A stretch of 64,000 nt of DNA from JAJRXC01 sp047639555 (lineage in GTDB: Bacteria > Actinomycetota > Acidimicrobiia > Acidimicrobiales > Aldehydirespiratoraceae): the NCBI GenBank assembly GCA_047639555.1, contig JBLIOE010000002.1, positions 62,001-126,000 of the forward strand, written 5' to 3'. Within the stretch, counting starts at the first letter, position 1. Every line of letters starts with the position of its first letter. The notes beneath the pieces are model-generated. The model saw only the letters and a list, made by a program, of their open reading frames with translations, ran no database searches and was not told where the DNA came from. The position numbers and the translations under genes are program-made. Shown here one piece after another: positions 17,627-25,624 of the stretch.

Positions 17627-18781
17627 TCAGCCGTAGAAGAGAAGGACCGACGCGGTGAACCCGTGAACATGATTTTGTCCGGCGACCGGACCGATTTCAC
17701 CGGCACAGAACATGCCAGCTACGGCTCCACCGTTCACGGCGTCGTAGACCATCGAAGCGTCGTGGTCCGGTGCGCCGAACAGTTGTGTGCCACGGCCGTT
17801 GCAGGTGAACACGAGCGCGGCATCCGCATCAACCGAGCCGAGTCGCTCGGTGAGGTCGTCAGTGGCGCTGTTGGCGTCGCGCACATGAAACTGGAGGGTG
17901 GATCCGACCGGCGCATGGTCACCAATACGCAGCGCGCCAGCCTGATGGTCGGCGCCAAGCACCCCGCGAATCAAGAAGTCGCCCGTACTCAGGTCATCCG
18001 CGGTTTCGTTCACAACAAGACCCACATGGAGTCCGCGCGAGAGGAGGGCCCGGTCATCTTCATCCGCGTCGTCGATGAGCGTGCGCAGTCGGTCCATCGC
18101 CGGCCGCATGCCCAGCTCATGGACAAGGTTCCCTTCAGAACGGGTGACGGTGTAGGGGTCACCGACCGGCCGACAGCCTTGCGACACGACGCCGACCTCG
18201 TCGAGACCCGCGGGCAAGAGCACACCCACGGCACCGTCGTAATGCATCTCACCCTGCACGGTGAGTCGATTCGCTCCCAGGCCGCCGCCCGCGGAAGCAA
18301 GACCACCAAAGATCGTGAGGTCCGGATATTGCTCATTGCTCGCCCGAACGAACGCCTCCGTTGGAAAGGTGAAGGGCTCGGCGAGAAGGACGAGGGTGCG
18401 ACGGCCGATTGCCGCCTCATCGGGCATGCCGATCACGGCCGTGCCGTCCGGCGACTGCACGACTTCGAGCCGGACAGCCTCGGCATCGCCCACATGTCCG
18501 GCCCAGACCGATACCGCAGCAACATCTTCGACTTCGGACCGGCCGCCGATCACGGACACCGCGGTAGTGCCGACGAACGCGACCGGGCGAAGGATGGCGT
18601 GTACCGCAGAGGCGATTTCCGCCATCGCTTCTCGATGCGGGCCGGTAACAAAGAGGATCGCCATATCGACGCCCGGACCCACCTGGTCGAGCACGGCCCC
18701 CGCGGCTTCCGCGACCGCATGGGCCGCGTCGGGATGTTCGGAAACGGCTGCGCCGTATGTCGCCGCGCCCGCCGCAACCAT
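17627..18781 (-). CDS. FIST N/C-domain sensory protein
   Basis: 384 residues. The N-terminal FIST domain includes VAFVGTTAVSVIGG and FGGLASAGGGLG; the FIST C-terminal domain shows YTVTRSEGN, VFTCNGRG and a final GMFCAGEIGPVAG. FIST domains are ligand-binding modules, thought to sense small molecules such as amino acids; here no output domain is attached. The start at ATG 18781 follows the stop of the next upstream gene with 1 nt between, so they are co-transcribed. Cytosolic; ligand unknown. Confidence 0.88.
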   Translation of the reverse strand: MVAAGAATYGAAVSEHPDAAHAVAEAAGAVLDQVGPGVDMAILFVTGPHREAMAEIASAVHAILRPVAFVGTTAVSVIGGRSEVEDVAAVSVWAGHVGDAEAVRLEVVQSPDGTAVIGMPDEAAIGRRTLVLLAEPFTFPTEAFVRASNEQYPDLTIFGGLASAGGGLGANRLTVQGEMHYDGAVGVLLPAGLDEVGVVSQGCRPVGDPYTVTRSEGNLVHELGMRPAMDRLRTLIDDADEDDRALLSRGLHVGLVVNETADDLSTGDFLIRGVLGADHQAGALRIGDHAPVGSTLQFHVRDANSATDDLTERLGSVDADAALVFTCNGRGTQLFGAPDHDASMVYDAVNGGAVAGMFCAGEIGPVAGQNHVHGFTASVLLFYG

Positions 18782-18782
18782 G

Positions 18783-19232
18783 TCAGCCCTCCGGCGGAGG
18801 GAGCAGCGTGTAGGGCACGACCGTTTGGGGGCCGAAACCAATACGACAGCGGGCCTCGATCGAGCCGTACTCTTCGAACTCGAGCTCGGCTCGCACCAGT
18901 CGATAAGTGAACTTCCCCGGCTCCACGTCGAAGGGCTGCACGTTGCGAGCGATCTGTTCGTCGCCGCGATGGAACGTCACTTCGAGGACACCCTGGCCCG
19001 CTCCACCCAGCGGGCAGCGCACGATGACACAAAGGTGCGGTGACCATGTGAGCGGCAGCGGCGTGGGCGCGGCTGCGCTGAACTGGATGCCCTTGAGATC
19101 AATACGGGTCGCGGGACCCTCGACCTGACGCAGATCGATCTCATCGATAAAGAGAGCGGACACAATCTGCATGTCGTCCGGCGAGGGGTTAGCGGAAGCG
19201 ACGTCGGGTGATTCCGGTTCAGAGGTAGCCAT
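18783..19232 (-). CDS. Hypothetical beta-rich protein, operon with FIST gene
   Basis: 149 residues from ATG 19232. It reads as a beta-sandwich (IVSALFIDEIDLRQV, HLCVIVRCPLGG, LEVTFHRGDEQIARN, FTYRLVRAELEF), similar in layout to small DUF6941-type proteins, though I cannot confirm the family. It lies divergent from a TetR regulator and immediately upstream of the FIST gene, suggesting the three form one regulated unit. Confidence 0.6.
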   Translation of the reverse strand: MATSEPESPDVASANPSPDDMQIVSALFIDEIDLRQVEGPATRIDLKGIQFSAAAPTPLPLTWSPHLCVIVRCPLGGAGQGVLEVTFHRGDEQIARNVQPFDVEPGKFTYRLVRAELEFEEYGSIEARCRIGFGPQTVVPYTLLPPPEG

Positions 19233-19270
19233 GACGCGCACGTTATCTGGGGAGTGGAGTTCCGGCCCAC

Positions 19271-19276
19271 TACGAT
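19271..19276 (+). promoter_or_regulatory. -10 element of a leaderless promoter for the TetR gene
   Basis: TACGAT ends 7 nt before the in-frame GTG at 19284. This spacing repeats at several genes here and argues that the GTG, not the earlier ATG inside the -10 itself (19275), is the start. Confidence 0.45.
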
Positions 19277-19283
19277 GCAAACC

Positions 19284-19916
19284 GTGCCGGGGACCTCCAT
19301 TGCTGCTCCCGACGTTCCGACGCGGGAGGCAATCGTGACCGCCGCGCGTCGGCTCTTCGCCGAGCGCGGCTTCGATGGCACGTCGTTAAACGACATTGCG
19401 GCCGTCGTCGGCATCCGCCGCCAGAGCTTGCTACACCACTTCCCCTCAAAGGAAGCGATGTACCGCGAGGTCTTCGAACTCGCGCTCGCCGACTGGTACG
19501 AGCTGGTCGAGGGCGCAGTGAACGGAACCACCGCCAACGGTTGGGAACAGCTCGACGTTGTCCTCTCGGCCGGCTTTGCGTTCTTTATGAACAATCCCGA
19601 CTTCGTGCGCATCCTTCGGCGAGAAGCGTTGGCGGAGGAAGGCACCGGCCACATCGAACTCGGCGTCGCGCTGCAACCCTTGTTCGCTCGAGCGGTCGAG
19701 TACTTCGAACGCGAGATGGATGCCGGCCGCTTCCGACGCCACGACGCCGAGCAACTCCTCCTCACCGGCTACGGGGCGCTGTTGTCGTACTTCAGCGATG
19801 TGCCGTTCATCGGCGATTTACTCCTGCGCGACCCGCTGGGAGCTGAGGCCCTCGACGCCCGTCTCAACCATGTCCGGAATCTGTTTCGGGCCGCGCTCGA
19901 ACCCACGTCGAACTGA
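19284..19916 (+). CDS. TetR/AcrR-family transcriptional regulator
   Basis: 210 residues. The N-terminal helix-turn-helix is classical: REAIVTAARRLFAERGFDGTSLNDIAAVVGIRRQSLLHHFPSKEAMYREVF. The C-terminal ligand domain includes a region (ADWYELVEGAV...) typical of regulators of lipid or drug genes. It is transcribed divergently from the FIST operon, its probable target. The start is taken as GTG 19284 from the leaderless -10; GTG 19254 or ATG 19275 would add 7-10 residues. Confidence 0.88.
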   Translation: MPGTSIAAPDVPTREAIVTAARRLFAERGFDGTSLNDIAAVVGIRRQSLLHHFPSKEAMYREVFELALADWYELVEGAVNGTTANGWEQLDVVLSAGFAFFMNNPDFVRILRREALAEEGTGHIELGVALQPLFARAVEYFEREMDAGRFRRHDAEQLLLTGYGALLSYFSDVPFIGDLLLRDPLGAEALDARLNHVRNLFRAALEPTSN

Positions 19917-19970
19917 GAACCGCGCCCGCGACGCGACCCCAGCGCTCGCGACGCCTAACCTGCCACTCAC

Positions 19971-21452
19971 ATGCGTCGGTTCCTTCTTCCGCTCCTCGTG
20001 CTGGCGATAGCCATCGCCGCGAGCATCCTTGCTGGCCGCGCCAACGACGCCGCCACCCCGACCGAACCGGCCTCCGCCGAATCAGTCGACTCTCTCGGCA
20101 CGCCGCTGCTCTCCGTGCGCCGCATCCCTGAGTGGCTCCGGCAACCGTCAGCAGACAACGCGCTCGACGCGGTCGCCAGTGCGGTTGTCAACAACCTCGA
20201 TGACCAGGCGATCACTTGTCTCGCCGTACATCGCGACGGCACGGCCGTGGCCGAGGTCAATAGCGCCGCAGCCGTGCTTCCCGGCGACCTCCATCGCATC
20301 GTCACCTTGGGCGCACTCGATGCGCTGGGCGGCACCGACTTCACCACCGAGGTCGTTCGGTCGTCTGCTCATCTGATCGAGGAAGGTGTGCTCCAAGGCG
20401 ACCTGTGGGTGCTTGGTGGCGGCGACCCGACCCTCTCGACTGATTTGTACAGCCGCCGGTTTGATCCCGACCGCGCCAACACCTCGCTGAGCGAACTTGC
20501 CCTACTCACCTCCGCCGCACTGGCCGAGGCCGGGATCACTGCGGTCGACGGCTCCATCATCGGGGTGGACACAAAGTACGACGGCAGTCCGCGTACCTTC
20601 GCTGCGGCCGAGTGGCCGAGCTCAGCCGTCAACGGCAACGAGGTCGGCGGAATCTCATCGCTACTCGTCAACAACGGGTTCAGCGAATTCCCGGTCGATG
20701 AAATCAACGCCGAACTCAACACCCGCGCTTCGAATCCGACCGCTCATGCGGCCCGCGAGTTCCTGGCGTTGCTGGCGGTTGCTGATATCAACGTCAGCGG
20801 GGGAGCGAGCGCCGGCGATGCGCCCGAAGCGAGCACTCGCGTTTCGGTGGCCACGCTCGATTCCTCACCACTCAGCGACATCGCCGAGCGGGCAGGAACA
20901 GACGCAACGACGGCCGAGATGCTGTACCGAGAAACGACACAGCGAAGCGGCCGGCTACCATCCGGGACGTTCGACGGATCGGCGGCGGCATCCCAGTCGA
21001 TCCTGGCTGGCGACTACCTGCCCGACGATGACGTCGGGCAGATCCTCTCCCTCGATGGATCCGGCATCTCGCCAGCGAACCGGAGTTCGTGCGGGCTACT
21101 CACTGCAATCCTCGACAGCGGCGAAAACAACCTGGCCGTCCGAGCCCTTCCGGCCGGTGCAGACTCCGCGATCTCTGCGTGCCTTCCGTCCCGGCTTCCG
21201 GATCTTCGAATACTCGTCACCGAACGCAACGGGGTCACAGCCATGGCAGGCCGAACTGTGGCCGAAAACGGTGATGTCCTGACGTTCTCGGCGATCGCGA
21301 ACTGGCTTCCCCGCGATGACAACGTCGATACCACTGCGGAAACGGGCGTCTGCGCAGGGTTCCTTCCGGCCTTGCTCGATGTCCTCGCCGAGCACCCGAT
21401 TGCTCCACGGCTGGACAAACTGGTGCCACTGCCGGTCGTCGAATCGCCATAG
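19971..21452 (+). CDS. PBP4/DacB-like (peptidase S13) protein, catalytic motifs lost
   Basis: 493 residues with an N-terminal signal or anchor helix (residues 3-21). The S13 fold is clear: GDLWVLGGGDPTL, FAAAEWPSSAVNGNEVG, LSLDGSGISPANRSS. But the nucleophile motif SxxK is replaced by PGDLHR (104-109; D106 and R109 where Ser and Lys belong), and the KTGT motif near 413-420 reads TERNGVTA. The family normally removes the terminal D-Ala of peptidoglycan stem peptides or cuts cross-links; this copy should be inactive and may be a binding or regulatory protein. TAACCT lies 9 nt before the ATG. It heads a run of plus-strand genes ending at 25532. Confidence 0.85.
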   Translation: MRRFLLPLLVLAIAIAASILAGRANDAATPTEPASAESVDSLGTPLLSVRRIPEWLRQPSADNALDAVASAVVNNLDDQAITCLAVHRDGTAVAEVNSAAAVLPGDLHRIVTLGALDALGGTDFTTEVVRSSAHLIEEGVLQGDLWVLGGGDPTLSTDLYSRRFDPDRANTSLSELALLTSAALAEAGITAVDGSIIGVDTKYDGSPRTFAAAEWPSSAVNGNEVGGISSLLVNNGFSEFPVDEINAELNTRASNPTAHAAREFLALLAVADINVSGGASAGDAPEASTRVSVATLDSSPLSDIAERAGTDATTAEMLYRETTQRSGRLPSGTFDGSAAASQSILAGDYLPDDDVGQILSLDGSGISPANRSSCGLLTAILDSGENNLAVRALPAGADSAISACLPSRLPDLRILVTERNGVTAMAGRTVAENGDVLTFSAIANWLPRDDNVDTTAETGVCAGFLPALLDVLAEHPIAPRLDKLVPLPVVESP

Positions 21453-21454
21453 TC

Positions 21455-22087
21455 GTGTATGAGCTTCCGATGTTCCCGCTGGAACAGACGATCCTGCCCA
21501 CGGCAATCGTTCCGCTCCACATCTTCGAAGCGCGTTACCGCCAATTCGCCGCGGACATCACCCCTCGGCCCGAACCCGAATTCGGCATCGCTCCCATTGA
21601 ACGTGGCGGCGAAGTCGGCGGTGACGACCAGCGAGCCAACGTCGGGATCGTTGCCCGCGTGATCCAACATGAAGAGTTCAGCGACGGGCGGTGGGGGATC
21701 GTGGCGCTCGCAACGCGCCGAATACGAGTGCATGAATGGCTCACCGACGATCCCTATCCGAGGGCGATGGTCGATGACTGGCCCGACCAAGACGCGGCCG
21801 AGCCGCGACCCGACGCGGTGGCCGAGGTCGCCCGCCTGGCCGGTGTACTCGACCGGGTTCGGCGGGCAGTCGAGCGGCTCGCTCCGCAGCAAGAACTTCC
21901 CGACTGGGCGCTGCCTGATGATCCGGCTCAGGCCATTTGGACCTCAGCCGTCGCCGCTCAGCTTGGGGCGTACGACGCTGCGCAACTTCTCCGTAGCGAA
22001 GGCACCGGTGATCGGCTTCCACTTGCCGTAGAAATGATCGAAGAACGCGCGGCGGTACTAGAGGCTCTCGCCGACGAGCGCGGATAG
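21455..22087 (+). CDS. LON substrate-binding (PUA-like) domain protein
   Basis: 210 residues: MFPLEQTILPTAIVPLHIFEARYRQF is the diagnostic start of the ATP-dependent protease LON N-terminal domain family, followed by VGIVARV and GIVALATRRIRV strands. No ATPase or protease domain follows, so it is a stand-alone substrate-binding domain. The GTG start lies 2 nt after the PBP4-like stop. The role of such proteins is not established. It is co-transcribed with the downstream membrane and tRNA-modification genes. Confidence 0.9.
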   Translation: MYELPMFPLEQTILPTAIVPLHIFEARYRQFAADITPRPEPEFGIAPIERGGEVGGDDQRANVGIVARVIQHEEFSDGRWGIVALATRRIRVHEWLTDDPYPRAMVDDWPDQDAAEPRPDAVAEVARLAGVLDRVRRAVERLAPQQELPDWALPDDPAQAIWTSAVAAQLGAYDAAQLLRSEGTGDRLPLAVEMIEERAAVLEALADERG

Positions 22088-22092
22088 GGTTC

Positions 22093-22395
22093 ATGGCGAT
22101 GGCAGAGCGAATGGGACCGGGCGACTTCTTCGACCTGGTCAAGGCATATGCAAAGCAGGAGACCCTCGAGCCTCTGAAGGGCGCGGGCCGCTGGCTGGCG
22201 TTCGGCGTTGCGGGGAGCGTTGTCCTGATCATCGGTGGCGTCACCCTCACGTTGGCGATGTTGCGGGGGCTGCAAGAAGAAACGGGCACCGCTTTCACCG
22301 GCAACCTGTCCTGGCTGCCCTACACATTCACGCTTCTGGCTGTGCTTCTCGTGGTCGGGTTGCTGATTTTCCGAATCTTCAAGAGGAGCCTGTAG
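22093..22395 (+). CDS. Small two-TM membrane protein (holin superfamily III-like)
   Basis: 100 residues with two strong transmembrane helices (about 34-57 and 73-96), a short loop between and a basic end RIFKRSL. This layout resembles actinobacterial phage-holin-type small membrane proteins found near cell-envelope genes; it is not evidence of phage. Its stop overlaps the next gene by 1 nt. Confidence 0.65.
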   Translation: MAMAERMGPGDFFDLVKAYAKQETLEPLKGAGRWLAFGVAGSVVLIIGGVTLTLAMLRGLQEETGTAFTGNLSWLPYTFTLLAVLLVVGLLIFRIFKRSL

Positions 22396-22607
22396 TGGCC
22401 GACGACCACGCCCCAATTAGTCCAGACGACATCCGTGACAGCCTCCGTTCGATCGTTGGCGACGCTGAAGAGAAGGCCCAGGAGAGCGCAAAGAAGCTGC
22501 TCCCGGTTGCCATCGGCGGCGGCGTTCTTATTCTTCTTCTCGCCTATCTCATCGGGAAGCGCGTCGGGAAGACCAAGTCGACGGTCGTGGAGATCCGGCG
22601 AATCTGA
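22395..22607 (+). CDS. Small single-TM protein
   Basis: 70 residues: an acidic amphipathic N-terminus (1-34, with EEKAQESAKK), one transmembrane helix (36-53) and a basic tail. GTG start; it overlaps both neighbours by 1 nt, which argues for co-translation with the previous membrane protein. No family recognised. Confidence 0.6.
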   Translation: MADDHAPISPDDIRDSLRSIVGDAEEKAQESAKKLLPVAIGGGVLILLLAYLIGKRVGKTKSTVVEIRRI

Positions 22608-22846
22608 TGGCTGGTCGCGGCTTCGGCCCCACCTACGTCAAACGCACAATCCGGGTCAACGGCATCCGGAAGGGCCTCCTCGGCGGCTCGCGTTTCTGGT
22701 TGGTTGTCTTCGGGCTCGGCTATCTCAGCCGCTGGTCCGGAAAAGTCTCAAAGCGCGGCGAGATGCCGATGCGATTCTCTGCGCCGCTGAAGCCGGGGGA
22801 GTCGATCGTGATCCGCCACATCGATCCGCAGAACAGATCTCACTGA
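22607..22846 (+). CDS. Small hypothetical protein, possible single TM
   Basis: 79 residues with a moderately hydrophobic stretch (SRFWLVVFGLGYL, 28-40) between basic segments, then KPGESIVIRHID. The ATG overlaps the upstream stop by 1 nt, and the stop is followed after 1 nt by the TTG of the ttuB-like gene. Its position suggests it belongs to the same operon; no family recognised. Confidence 0.55.
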   Translation: MAGRGFGPTYVKRTIRVNGIRKGLLGGSRFWLVVFGLGYLSRWSGKVSKRGEMPMRFSAPLKPGESIVIRHIDPQNRSH

Positions 22847-22847
22847 G

Positions 22848-23048
22848 TTGCGAGTCCTCCTCCGCAACCCAAGTCGAGAAATCGAGATGGACGGGCCTGT
22901 CCAGGTCGTCGTCCTTCTCCAACGGCTCGACCTCAATCGAGAGTCACACCTGGTGATTGAAGACGGGGCGCTTGTCCCCGGCGACAAAACTCTCGCGAAG
23001 GACGCGGTCGTCGAGATTCGTTCGGTGATCTCTGGCGGCGCAGCGTGA
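22848..23048 (+). CDS. ttuB: TtuB-like ubiquitin-fold sulfur carrier with GGAA C-terminus
   Basis: 66 residues of the ThiS/MoaD/TtuB beta-grasp type. It starts with strand MRVLLRNPSREIEM and ends VVEIRSVISGGAA; the SGG at 62-64 matches the functional di-glycine tail of TtuB (VLSAISGG in Thermus, from memory). In that system the thiocarboxylated Gly gives sulfur to TtuA for 2-thiolation of tRNA position 54, and TtuB can also form covalent protein conjugates. Here two alanines follow the GG and would have to be removed. TTG 22848 is the start because the first strand is needed for the fold. It overlaps ttuA by 4 nt. No E1-like activator is in the window. Confidence 0.8.
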   Translation: MRVLLRNPSREIEMDGPVQVVVLLQRLDLNRESHLVIEDGALVPGDKTLAKDAVVEIRSVISGGAA

Positions 23049-24016
23049 AGTGCCAGGTCTGCCGCGGTCCGGCAGTCATCGATGTTCGGCGCCACAACGC
23101 CAACTTCTGCCAAGAGCACTTTCTTCGGCTGTGCCGCGACCAGACACAAAAGGCGATCGATCAGTTCGCCATGCTCGAACCCGACGACCGGGTGCTGGTG
23201 GCCGTGAGCGGCGGCAAGGACTCGCTCGCGGTGTGGGACATTCTTCGCGAGCTTGGGTGGGAGGCCGACGGCTTCTACATCGGTCTCGGCATTGGCGACT
23301 ACAGCAAAGAGTCACAGGGTTACGCCGAGCGCTTCGCCGAAGAACGTGGCCTCACCCTCATCATCGACGATCTCCTTCGCGACCACGGGTTCGATGTGCC
23401 GCACGGCAGTCGAGCGGCCAAGCGAGCCCCGTGCTCGGCGTGCGGATTGTCAAAGCGACATCTCTTCGATGCCGCCGCAAAACGCGGGGGTTACGACGCC
23501 ATCGTCACCGGTCACAACCTCGACGACGAGGCCGCGGTCTTGATGGGTAATGTGCTCCACTGGCAGACCGACTATCTCGGGCGCCAGGCTCCGCATCTCC
23601 CCGCAGCCAACGGTTTTCCGAAGAAGGTCAAGCCCCTCGTGCGGCTCACCGAACGCGACACCGCGGCGTATTGTCTGCTCCGCGGTATCGACTATCTGGT
23701 CGACGAATGCCCGATGGCCGCCGGCAACAAACACCTGTCCTACAAGGACGCGCTGAACAAAATCGAGGTCGATTCGCCGGGCGCGAAACACGCATTCTTC
23801 TTCGGTTTCCTGGACCGGGCCGTCGAACGCTTCGCGCCGGAAGAGGGCCAGACCGGCGATGTCGTCATTAGCCCCTGCGATCGTTGTGGCGCACCGTCAT
23901 CCAACGACGTATGCGCTTTCTGTCGCCTCGCCGAACGAGCCACCACCGCGGTACCAATCGAATTGGGGCGCACCCGCCGCTCCTCGAACCAAAGCAAGTC
24001 GGAGTCACGCCCATGA
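23045..24016 (+). CDS. ttuA: TtuA/Ncs6-like tRNA 2-thiolation enzyme
   Basis: 323 residues. The N-terminal zinc finger (CQVC...FCQEH, residues 3-25) leads into the PP-loop SGGKDS (55-60), which adenylates the target uridine. CSACG and TGHNLDDEA are the catalytic and Fe-S cysteine and metal regions of the TtuA/CTU1 group, and a second zinc finger CDRC...CAFC closes the protein. It would convert position 54 of tRNA (T-loop) to the 2-thio form using the TtuB-like protein as sulfur donor. Start GTG 23045 overlaps the ttuB stop; its own stop overlaps trmI (ATGA). Cytosolic. Close homologue function at U34 (Ncs6) is less likely given the ttuB and trmI neighbours. Confidence 0.9.
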   Translation: MKCQVCRGPAVIDVRRHNANFCQEHFLRLCRDQTQKAIDQFAMLEPDDRVLVAVSGGKDSLAVWDILRELGWEADGFYIGLGIGDYSKESQGYAERFAEERGLTLIIDDLLRDHGFDVPHGSRAAKRAPCSACGLSKRHLFDAAAKRGGYDAIVTGHNLDDEAAVLMGNVLHWQTDYLGRQAPHLPAANGFPKKVKPLVRLTERDTAAYCLLRGIDYLVDECPMAAGNKHLSYKDALNKIEVDSPGAKHAFFFGFLDRAVERFAPEEGQTGDVVISPCDRCGAPSSNDVCAFCRLAERATTAVPIELGRTRRSSNQSKSESRP

Positions 24017-24792
24017 GTCGCAGCGGAGTCCTGGTGGCAGGCGAACCCGTCCTTTTGATCGACCGCAAGAAGCGGCACTACCTGATCGATCTTGCCGATG
24101 GTGGCGCGTTTCACTCCCACTCCGGCGTGTTGTCTCACGACGACATGATTGGCTCGTCCGAGGGTACGACCTTCCGGTCTACGAAGGGGATGGTCTTCAC
24201 CGTCCTCCGGCCGACTATCACCGACTTCATTCTGAAGATGCCCCGGGGCGCGCAGGTCATCTACCCGAAAGACATCGGCCCGATCCTGATCTTGGCCGAC
24301 ATCTTCCCGGGCTGCCGGGTGCTCGAATCCGGGCTCGGAAGCGGGGCGCTCTCCACCGGGATGTTACGAGCCGGCGCCGAGATCCTCGGCTACGAAATCC
24401 GGGAAGACTTTCTTGAGAAGGCGCGCGAAAACGTCGGCCGATTCCTCGGCGATGAGCCGCTCAGCCGCTACGACACCCATCTCCGCGACGTCTACGAAGG
24501 CATCGAAGCCGAAGAGCTTGACCGCGTGGTCCTTGACCTTCCCGAGCCCTGGCGGGTTGTGCCCCACGCCGAGGAGGCCCTGCGCTCGGGCGGCATCTTC
24601 CTCGCGTACACACCGAGCATCATTCAGGCTTCGCAGCTTCACGATCGTCTCGAAGAGTCAAAGTTCGGTTTCGCCGAGACGGTCGAAATTCTTCAACGCG
24701 GCTGGCATGTCCAGGGTGTTGCCGTTCGCCCGGATCATCGCATGGTCGCCCACACCGGCTTCCTGACCCACGCGCGGTTGCTCGAGGAGTGA
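24013..24792 (+). CDS. trmI: TrmI: tRNA (adenine-58-N1)-methyltransferase
   Basis: 259 residues. An N-terminal beta domain (LVAGEPVLLIDRKKRHYLI) precedes a class I SAM-dependent fold: VIYPKDIGPIL, then the SAM site VLESGLGSGALS and acidic EIREDFLEKA. It makes m1A58 in the T-loop. ATG 24013 overlaps the ttuA stop by 4 nt. In Thermus m1A58 is reported to promote thiolation of position 54, so the order ttuB-ttuA-trmI makes biochemical sense. The stop overlaps the protease gene by 4 nt. Confidence 0.95.
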   Translation: MSRSGVLVAGEPVLLIDRKKRHYLIDLADGGAFHSHSGVLSHDDMIGSSEGTTFRSTKGMVFTVLRPTITDFILKMPRGAQVIYPKDIGPILILADIFPGCRVLESGLGSGALSTGMLRAGAEILGYEIREDFLEKARENVGRFLGDEPLSRYDTHLRDVYEGIEAEELDRVVLDLPEPWRVVPHAEEALRSGGIFLAYTPSIIQASQLHDRLEESKFGFAETVEILQRGWHVQGVAVRPDHRMVAHTGFLTHARLLEE

Positions 24793-25532
24793 CCGGGAGC
24801 GCGCTCTATCGGCGCGCCGCGGTGCTCTTCATCGCGCTCATCGCTAGCGCCTGCGGTGACGATGGCACCTCCACTTCCGCCGCCTCCCCGACAACAATCG
24901 AGGAAGGCGTGGTTCCGAGCGACCACGGACTCTCCGACGAACTCGTGGCGGAGGTCTTGCCCTCCACGGTCGGTGTCTCGGGCGTCACCTGTGGGCGTAT
25001 GTCGTCTGGCAGCGGATTCGCGTTGAGTAACACGCTGATCGTGACCAATGCCCATGTCATTGTCGGGATCGACGAGATCCGTGTCCATACATTCGAGGGC
25101 GAAACGCTGATGGGAGTCCCAGTCGCCTTTGATGCCGATCGCGATCTGGCCGTCCTCAAAGTTGACGGCGCCGACTTTGTCCCCCTGCCGATTGCCGACC
25201 AGGCGAACGACGGATCCACCGGACTCCTCATCGGGTGGGAGTCGGCCCCCTTCCCGAATCCGACGCCCTACCGAATCGAGAAGGCCGTCACGGTCTTGAT
25301 CGTCCCCGTGGGTGGCACCGAACCCGTCGAACGACCGGCCTACCTGCTCGCGGCCGAGGTCGACACCGGCGACTCCGGCGCCGCATTGGTCAATCAGCAG
25401 GGCGAAGTAGAGGGTGTCGTCTTTGCCACCTCCGTTGCGGGCGATGGTGTGGGGTATGCAGTGCGCGCCAGTGCACTCGCCGACGTGATCGCGACGGGTT
25501 TCGACCCGAACCTCACCATTCCGCCCTGCTAA
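24789..25532 (+). CDS. Trypsin-like serine protease, lipoprotein
   Basis: 247 residues. The signal sequence ends in the lipobox LIASAC (Cys near residue 22). The trypsin-fold domain shows all three catalytic positions: His in VTNAHV, Asp in DRDLAVLK, Ser in TGDSGAALV. There is no PDZ domain; the closest known layout is the periplasmic part of MarP/HtrA-type proteases. Start GTG 24789 overlaps the trmI stop by 4 nt and ends the operon, followed by a bidirectional terminator. Exported and membrane-tethered; substrate unknown. Confidence 0.88.
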   Translation: MTGSALYRRAAVLFIALIASACGDDGTSTSAASPTTIEEGVVPSDHGLSDELVAEVLPSTVGVSGVTCGRMSSGSGFALSNTLIVTNAHVIVGIDEIRVHTFEGETLMGVPVAFDADRDLAVLKVDGADFVPLPIADQANDGSTGLLIGWESAPFPNPTPYRIEKAVTVLIVPVGGTEPVERPAYLLAAEVDTGDSGAALVNQQGEVEGVVFATSVAGDGVGYAVRASALADVIATGFDPNLTIPPC

Positions 25533-25563
25533 CGCGAGATGGCCCAGCGTGCGAACGCGAGAA

Positions 25564-25585
25564 TGGGAGGGCCGAAGCCCTCCCA
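25564..25585. terminator. Bidirectional hairpin terminator
   Basis: TGGGAGGGC-CGAA-GCCCTCCCA, a perfect 9-bp GC-rich stem with a CGAA tetraloop, between the convergent protease and ferredoxin genes. The following CTCTTTACGATTCTTT is T-rich on the plus strand. Confidence 0.85.
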
Positions 25586-25624
25586 CTCTTTACGATTCTT
25601 TCGGCACCGCAGCGCCGTCGAAGA

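Noticed and set aside
22093..22395. Prophage signal from a holin-like protein
   Set aside because: No phage structural, integrase or lysin genes nearby; the protein overlaps housekeeping genes.
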